Below the pieces are notes generated by a model. The model made no database searches, was not told where the DNA came from, and was given only the letters and a program-made list of their open reading frames with translations. The position numbers and the translations under genes were made by a program. Below, one piece after another: positions 13,196-17,499 of a DNA stretch of 17,499 nucleotides (its first letter is position 1; each line of letters begins with the position of its first letter). This stretch comes from DASPFV01 sp035620975 (GTDB lineage Bacteria > Acidobacteriota > Vicinamibacteria > Vicinamibacterales > 2-12-FULL-66-21): NCBI GenBank assembly GCA_035620975.1, contig DASPFV010000276.1, positions 1-17,499 of the forward strand. The letters are read 5' to 3'.

Positions 13196-16147
13196 TTACT
13201 GGAGCGGCACGGGCCCGAAGTACTTGTCCAGCCACGCGAGCGTCTCGTTCATCGACTCCGTGCGTGGGAGCGCGTGGCTGGTGTCGTAAACCACCCATCG
13301 CTTGTGCGGCTCGTCGGTTCCAAGCAGCTGAAACATGAAGCGCTGCGAGGTGTCGACCGGGAAGAAGAAATCATAGCGGCCGTTCAGCATCAGGCTCGGC
13401 ACGCGCACCCTCGGGGCGAAGTTGATGGCCTCGGCTTCCGGGCGAGCGTGCTGGAAGTAGAACCCACCCACCTGGAAGATGGCGAGCTTGAGCCTTGGCT
13501 CCATCGCCACCATGATGGTGCCCATCGCGGCGCCCCAGCTCCGGCCGAGGAACCCGATCCGGCCCCGGTCGATATCCGGCCGCGTCTCGAGGAAGTCGAC
13601 CGTACGCTGCAGGTCCTTCGACCACATCACGACGTGATCCCGGAAGAACGCGCTGGTCGTGGGGAAATCGGAGGTCAGCTCGTCACGACGCTCGTGCGTG
13701 CTCTTGTAGACCGGGATGACCATGGCCCGCCCGCTGCCGACGATGTATTCCACCAGGTCCATGGCGCGCATGAGCCCGTCGCGGCTCGACGGCTGATGGA
13801 TGGCGTTGATGCCGGGGAAGTACACGAGCGTCTGGAAAGGTGGCGCGGCACGCTTCGGCAGCAGGAGATACGCCTTCACGCGCTCACCTCCGTAGGCCGC
13901 GTTGAACGTCACGATCTCCACCCGTGCGTCACGGAGCGAATCGTCCGCAGACTCGAGCGCCGGCGCCAGGTCTCCGCGGTCGTATGAGTAGAGGCTCGCG
14001 TAGGCGCTGAAGACCTGATCGCCGACAGGCCGTTCGCCGCTGAAATCTCGGAAGAAGAAGTCGATCTGGCGCGTCGATGCATCCGGCAGCGTGCTGCCTG
14101 GAGGCAGCTTCATGCAGCGGAAGCCGAACGACGCCTCGCGATCCCACGGCGAGCGGGCGTCAGGATCGTTGAAGAAATAGGCCGGATCGTTCCAGCCGCC
14201 ACCGAGCACGTACCGCCGCCCGGCTCCCGCCTCGTTCCAGCACCACTCCTTGATGTTGCCGGCGAGATCGAACGTGCCGAACCGGCTCTGGGCGCCGGAT
14301 CTGCCGACGGGAACCGGGCCGTCCGCACGATATCGCCCCAGCCGCAGCAGCACGCCGCTCGTCGCCCGGCGATCCGCGGCCACGCTCCAATGAAAGATCG
14401 TCGGCAACTGCTTGCCGGCGTACTCGGCGTAGGCGGCGGCCTCGTACCAGCTCACGCCGCCGACCGGCTCGTCGTCCTTGCCCTCCCGGTATGTCCCCAA
14501 CTCCCAGGTGGCTGGTCCCGGCCGGCCGGTGCGGTCCCGCAGCAGCCGCATGCCGTCCTCCCAGCTCAAGCTACGGCCGTCCCTCACGAAGGGCTGTGTC
14601 CAGAAACGGCGATTGCCGTAGCCGCCAGCATCGACGAATGCCTTGTACTCCCGGTTGGTGACTTCGAAGCGATCGATCCAGAAATCGGTGAGCTCGAACG
14701 GAGGAATGTGCTCGAGACCCGCAATGGCCAGCAGCTGCGGACCGCGCGGCGTGGCGCGTCCCATGCCACGAGGCACGTGGTCTTGACGCTCGAGCACATA
14801 CGCGTGCGGAACCTCGGGCGCCCGCGCCGCGATGGTGAGGTAGGGCGGCAGCAGCCCGACGTCGTGCACCGTGGCGTAGCCCGGCTTGGAGATCTCCCAC
14901 TCCAGGAGGCCCCGGGGGATGACCGCGCCGCGCAGCGGCGTCGAGCCAAGGAGCCGCCAGGCATCGTCGGTCCTTCCGTACCGTCGATAGCGGACCTCTG
15001 CGCCCTCCGGGGTCGAGTCGATGCCGATTGGCCTCGACACCCGCTGCATTGCCGCCGCGAGTTCGGCACTGCCAGGCAGCCAGCGCTCGGCTTGACGGCC
15101 AAGGTCCAGCGCCTCGAAGAACTCGTCGCGCTCGGCCAGCTCCTGCATCTGCGGGATGGCCACGTCCCGGGCCCATGCGATCCGTTCGTGCCGTCGCTGC
15201 CATGCGATCGCCGACACAGTCGTCGCGACCACCACTACCGCCGCGGCGGCAATCAGCGCGGCGCGCCAGCGAGTCGCCGACCGGCGCGGCGGCTCGACCG
15301 GCACCCCGCCGCCTGACTGCGCCGCCTGCCACGCGCTCAATCTCGTGTGGACGTCTTGAGCCGTCAGCGTGCGCCGGGCGCGATCCTTCTGGAGGGCCAG
15401 ATCCAGGATGGCGCTCAATTCGGAGGGAACATCCGACCGGCGGGAACGAACTGGCGCCGGCGAACCGGCGAGCACGTCCTGCATGATCGCAAAGACGTTC
15501 GTTCCGCCGAACGGCCGGACGCCGGTGAGCATCTCGTAGAGCACGACGCCCAGTGCCCAGACGTCCGCGAACTGATCAATCGTCTCGCCACGCACCTGTT
15601 CGGGTGCCATGTACGCAACTGTCCCGACGGTCGTCCCGGCCGCAGTCAGCCGTGAGGCAGTCTGCTGATCGTCGTCGAGCACGGTCGCGAGGCCGAAGTC
15701 GAGCACCCGTACGTGACCATCCGGGCCGACCATGATGTTCGCCGGCTTCAGGTCACGGTGCACGATGCCGGCGGCGTGGGCGGCCGACAGCGCCGCGGAG
15801 ACCTGTACCCCGATCGCTGCGACGTCCGGCAGCGGGAGCAGCCCCCGCGCAAGACGCATCTCGAGCGTCTCGCCAGGGCAGTAGGCCATGGCGATGAGCG
15901 GCACGCCTTCGTGCTCGAAGACCTCGTGGATCGCGGCGATGTTCGGGTGATCGAGCGCGCTTGCCGCCCGGGCCTCACAGAGGAACCGCCGCGCCGCCGC
16001 CGGATCGTGCGCGGCGCCGAGCACCTTGATGGCGACCTGCCTCCCGAGCTGCAGGTCCTCGGCGAGATAGACAATCCCCATCCCGCCCGCTCCGAGCTGC
16101 TGGAGCACGCGGAAATGTCCGACCGTTGCGCCGGACGCGAGGACCAT
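13196..16147 (-). CDS. Ser/Thr kinase - SUMF1-like - alpha/beta hydrolase fusion protein
   Basis: This 983-residue protein has three modules. Residues 9-272 are a Hanks-type kinase with all key elements: glycine loop GAGGMG (19-24), K41 in VAIK, H130-R-D132 with LKPAN to N137, D150-F-G, and A181-P-E. A membrane helix spans 297-316. Residues about 371-440 form a PEGA-like beta module (IDSTPEGAEVRYRRYG, ISKPGYATV). Residues about 455-682 are a SUMF1/formylglycine-generating-enzyme-like domain: FELTDFWIDRFEVTNREYKA, PVGGVSWYEAAAYAEYAG, FDLAGNIKEWCWNEA, FGFRCM. Residues about 745-980 are an alpha/beta hydrolase with nucleophile elbow G868-R-S870-W-G, likely acid D926 and H958. Topology predicts the kinase inside and the SUMF1 and hydrolase parts outside. 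The ATG at 16147 starts the kinase domain and has TATAAT nine bases upstream; the frame's extension to 16627 overlaps the next gene and is rejected. Confidence 0.9.
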   Translation of the reverse strand: MVLASGATVGHFRVLQQLGAGGMGIVYLAEDLQLGRQVAIKVLGAAHDPAAARRFLCEARAASALDHPNIAAIHEVFEHEGVPLIAMAYCPGETLEMRLARGLLPLPDVAAIGVQVSAALSAAHAAGIVHRDLKPANIMVGPDGHVRVLDFGLATVLDDDQQTASRLTAAGTTVGTVAYMAPEQVRGETIDQFADVWALGVVLYEMLTGVRPFGGTNVFAIMQDVLAGSPAPVRSRRSDVPSELSAILDLALQKDRARRTLTAQDVHTRLSAWQAAQSGGGVPVEPPRRSATRWRAALIAAAAVVVVATTVSAIAWQRRHERIAWARDVAIPQMQELAERDEFFEALDLGRQAERWLPGSAELAAAMQRVSRPIGIDSTPEGAEVRYRRYGRTDDAWRLLGSTPLRGAVIPRGLLEWEISKPGYATVHDVGLLPPYLTIAARAPEVPHAYVLERQDHVPRGMGRATPRGPQLLAIAGLEHIPPFELTDFWIDRFEVTNREYKAFVDAGGYGNRRFWTQPFVRDGRSLSWEDGMRLLRDRTGRPGPATWELGTYREGKDDEPVGGVSWYEAAAYAEYAGKQLPTIFHWSVAADRRATSGVLLRLGRYRADGPVPVGRSGAQSRFGTFDLAGNIKEWCWNEAGAGRRYVLGGGWNDPAYFFNDPDARSPWDREASFGFRCMKLPPGSTLPDASTRQIDFFFRDFSGERPVGDQVFSAYASLYSYDRGDLAPALESADDSLRDARVEIVTFNAAYGGERVKAYLLLPKRAAPPFQTLVYFPGINAIHQPSSRDGLMRAMDLVEYIVGSGRAMVIPVYKSTHERRDELTSDFPTTSAFFRDHVVMWSKDLQRTVDFLETRPDIDRGRIGFLGRSWGAAMGTIMVAMEPRLKLAIFQVGGFYFQHARPEAEAINFAPRVRVPSLMLNGRYDFFFPVDTSQRFMFQLLGTDEPHKRWVVYDTSHALPRTESMNETLAWLDKYFGPVPLQ

Positions 16148-16156
16148 CGGACGGCA

Positions 16157-16162
16157 ATTATA
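16157..16162 (-). promoter_or_regulatory. Consensus -10 TATAAT before the kinase fusion
   Basis: A perfect TATAAT on the minus strand lies nine bases before the ATG at 16147, in the 65-base spacer behind the upstream gene. A transcript start about seven bases downstream would leave only one to three untranslated bases. No Shine-Dalgarno and no good -35 are visible. In such GC-rich DNA a perfect hexamer at this position is unlikely by chance. Confidence 0.55.
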
Positions 16163-16212
16163 CGTCCCCGGAAGATGCCGCCCGGCCCAGACCGGCGCCA
16201 GGGCCGTCGGGA

Positions 16213-17049
16213 TCAACACCCGCGCGGATACGCGTGGGTCAGCAGTGGTCGTCCGTTGCGACTGAACAGATCCTCGTACCGAACCCGGTAGCGCGGCGTC
16301 TTCGCCGTTACGTCCTTCTCCTCGGAGCCCGGCGCGCACGGCATGTCGGCGGGCACCTCCTCGCGGAGCAGTACCGCCGCGCCTTCGAAGCCTTCGACGA
16401 CGTAGTTCGAGTCGGCGGGCAGGGAGAGATGCCGGCCGGTCTGACGGCTGACGGCCGGGACGCCGGGCTGGATCGTGACGATGCGGCCCGCGATCGACTC
16501 GACGTCGCCATGGAGGCCGTGCTCGTCCAGCTCTATCCAGGCCGAGGCAGGGAATGGATCCGCCGGCAGCCGCACCCACCGTCGCCCGTCCTGTTTCGAC
16601 AGGTGTTCGGCCGCCACGTAGACCCACACCTCATAGCCCCAGTCGCCGATGTCCGCCGGCCGAAGCCAGGTGCTGTGCGCGCCGGTCACCGGCCGGTAGT
16701 CGACGCGCAGACGCAGCCCGTCCTCCGCGGCGTACGTCGCGAGAACGACCACGTTGCCCGACTGTGTGGCCGCGGCCGTCGGCGCCTCGCGCACGGCGTT
16801 GAACGTCCATTGGCGCGGCCGGGCCTCCCGGATCCAGCACGCGTGATCGTCGATCGGGCACAGCTTCAACACGCGCTGGTACTCCTGCTCGATGGCCTGG
16901 TACACCTCACGCGGAAACAGCAGGTTGAGGAAGAGCATGTCGCGCTGCTGCGCCCGCGCGGTGGGGGATGCCGCGAGGACGAGCCATGCGGCGAGGCACA
17001 CGAGCACGAACCGGCGGATCAGCGGGATGAGTCGCGTCGTGCCGTTCAC
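16213..17049 (-). CDS. Secreted protein of unknown function upstream of the kinase
   Basis: This 278-residue protein starts with a clear signal peptide (IRRFVLVCLAAWLVLAASP, cleavage after ARA). The mature part begins QQRDMLFLNLLFPREVYQAI, a helix-rich segment, followed by a mainly beta C-terminal half with paired tryptophans and tyrosines (RPADIGDWGYEVWVYVAAE, WVRLPADPFPASAWIELDE). No domain was recognised. GTG at 17049 is chosen over the ATG at 17091 because GGAG lies eight bases upstream (17058-17061) and the -10-like CATAAT lies between the two candidate starts. It is 65 bases upstream of the kinase fusion on the same strand, so the two may be functionally linked even though the kinase has its own -10. 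Confidence 0.72.
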   Translation of the reverse strand: MNGTTRLIPLIRRFVLVCLAAWLVLAASPTARAQQRDMLFLNLLFPREVYQAIEQEYQRVLKLCPIDDHACWIREARPRQWTFNAVREAPTAAATQSGNVVVLATYAAEDGLRLRVDYRPVTGAHSTWLRPADIGDWGYEVWVYVAAEHLSKQDGRRWVRLPADPFPASAWIELDEHGLHGDVESIAGRIVTIQPGVPAVSRQTGRHLSLPADSNYVVEGFEGAAVLLREEVPADMPCAPGSEEKDVTAKTPRYRVRYEDLFSRNGRPLLTHAYPRGC

Positions 17050-17073
17050 GAGAGTGGCTCCGGAAGCGAATCC

Positions 17074-17079
17074 ATTATG
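17074..17079 (-). promoter_or_regulatory. -10-like CATAAT for the secreted unknown protein
   Basis: CATAAT on the minus strand (five of six consensus matches) lies 24 bases before the GTG at 17049. It would give a leader of about 17 bases carrying the GGAG site, and supports the GTG over the upstream ATG. Confidence 0.4.
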
Positions 17080-17170
17080 CGCGTCTCCCATGAAGGCCGA
17101 AAGGGCATCCCACTGAGGTGCCGGCGATGAGCTTCACAAGAACGCTCGCTGATCGCGGTCGGCTGGACCA

Positions 17171-17226
17171 GGAACCCGGAACCTGGAACCTGGAACCTGG
17201 AACCTGGAACCTGGAACCTGGAAACT
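17171..17226 (+). repeat. Heptamer tandem repeat (GGAACCT)n in a divergent spacer
   Basis: Eight consecutive seven-base units run without gaps. Six are exactly GGAACCT (17178-17219). The first is GGAACCC (17171-17177) and the last GGAACT-like GGAAACT (17220-17226). The array lies between two divergent genes and ends eight bases before the -10-like hexamer of the right-hand gene, so it covers the region where its -35 would be. Read on the minus strand in frame it gives FQVPGSR-type peptide repeats, which are artefacts. Confidence 0.95.
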
Positions 17227-17234
17227 GTCCCCCG

Positions 17235-17240
17235 TATTCT
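17235..17240 (+). promoter_or_regulatory. -10-like TATTCT before the MBL-fold gene
   Basis: TATTCT (four of six matches) is followed by eight bases and the ATG at 17249, the same close spacing seen before three other genes here. No Shine-Dalgarno is present. The -35 region would fall inside the heptamer array. Confidence 0.35.
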
Positions 17241-17248
17241 CGCCGACC

Positions 17249-17499
17249 ATGCCCCAGCTGTCCCGCCGCGCGTTTCTCGCTGCTGCAGGTGCCGCGCTGG
17301 CCGGCGGCAGGCTGCCACGCAGCCGCCAGGCCGGAGCCGATCGGCCGCGGCTCGTGCTCCTCGGTACGGCCGGCGGTCCGACCCCCAAGACCACGCGGTC
17401 GGCGCCGGCCCAGGCGATCGTCGCGGGCGACCGCCTTTATCTCGTCGACTGCGGCGACGGCGTCGCCCGCCAGCTCGCGCTCGCGAAGCTGCCGGTTTC
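17249..17499 (+). CDS. Tat-exported MBL-fold metallo-hydrolase (N-terminal part)
   Basis: 83 full codons are present before the window ends. The protein opens with a twin-arginine signal, S-R-R-A-F-L-A-A-A (5-13), followed by Ala/Gly-rich sequence. The mature start is RLVLLGTAGGPTPKT, then QAIVAGDRLYLVDCGDGVAR, typical of the first strands of MBL-fold hydrolases of the RNase Z/arylsulfatase-like group, where 'GTGGP...R...VDCGDG' recurs. The HxHxDH metal motif would come after the window edge and cannot be checked. Tat export suggests a protein folded with metal before secretion. ATG at 17249 is chosen because it gives the complete Tat signal. Confidence 0.82.
   Translation, partial: MPQLSRRAFLAAAGAALAGGRLPRSRQAGADRPRLVLLGTAGGPTPKTTRSAPAQAIVAGDRLYLVDCGDGVARQLALAKLPV

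Noticed and set aside
12698..13987. 429-codon plus-strand frame across the pseudogene and the hydrolase part
   Set aside because: It is antisense to well-supported hydrolase sequence and has no domain of its own.
16148..16627. N-terminal extension of the kinase fusion by 160 codons
   Set aside because: It overlaps the upstream secreted-protein gene in another frame, is Arg/Gly-rich, and spans the TATAAT. The kinase domain begins properly at 16147.
17171..17226. Very short CRISPR-like array
   Set aside because: Units are seven contiguous bases with no spacers and no cas genes nearby; it is a simple tandem repeat.

Overview
The window is very GC-rich throughout and looks like chromosome from an Acidobacteriota bacterium, most likely of the Vicinamibacteria type. 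This placement is inferred from gene content: an 855-residue duplicated orphan MacB/FtsX permease (the ADOP class typical of that phylum), a kinase-SUMF1-hydrolase fusion, two secreted PQQ-type beta-propeller proteins, and spacers carrying small GC-rich repeats. No rRNA, tRNA, CRISPR array, transposase or phage gene was seen.

Layout. Left end: the last 20 codons of a SnoaL/DUF4440-like protein, then a secreted right-handed beta-helix protein (238-1794, +). A 376-base spacer follows that holds a relic of a propeller gene, then a large secreted protein of unknown function (2171-4060, +). The middle holds a beta-propeller gene with two EF-hand loops (4200-5636, -) and an AraC-type regulator (5710-6519, -). 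This two-gene segment is bracketed by two nearly identical 100-base direct repeats exactly 2500 bases apart. The ADOP permease follows (6750-9317, +), then a short gene relic, then a secreted M20 metallopeptidase (9598-10983, -) divergent from a second propeller gene (11136-12479, +).

Right part: a heavily frameshifted TPR/DUF1570-like pseudogene (12495-13194, -) ends within two bases of the stop codon of a 983-residue protein (13196-16147, -). That protein joins a Ser/Thr kinase, one membrane segment, a SUMF1-like domain and an alpha/beta hydrolase. A secreted 278-residue protein of unknown function (16213-17049, -) lies directly upstream of it on the same strand. A GGAACCT heptamer tandem repeat then separates it from the start of a Tat-exported MBL-fold hydrolase (17249 to the window end, +).

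How the genes fit together. Most products are exported: beta-helix, unknown 629-residue protein, two propellers, peptidase, MBL-fold enzyme and the outer part of the kinase fusion. The window therefore reads as a cell-envelope and extracellular-degradation neighbourhood made of mostly single-gene units with no obvious pathway. The strongest regulatory pattern is a -10-like hexamer 6-10 bases before the start codon in five genes that show no Shine-Dalgarno sequence, which suggests leaderless or nearly leaderless mRNAs. Other genes (2171, 10983, 17049) have recognisable ribosome binding sites.
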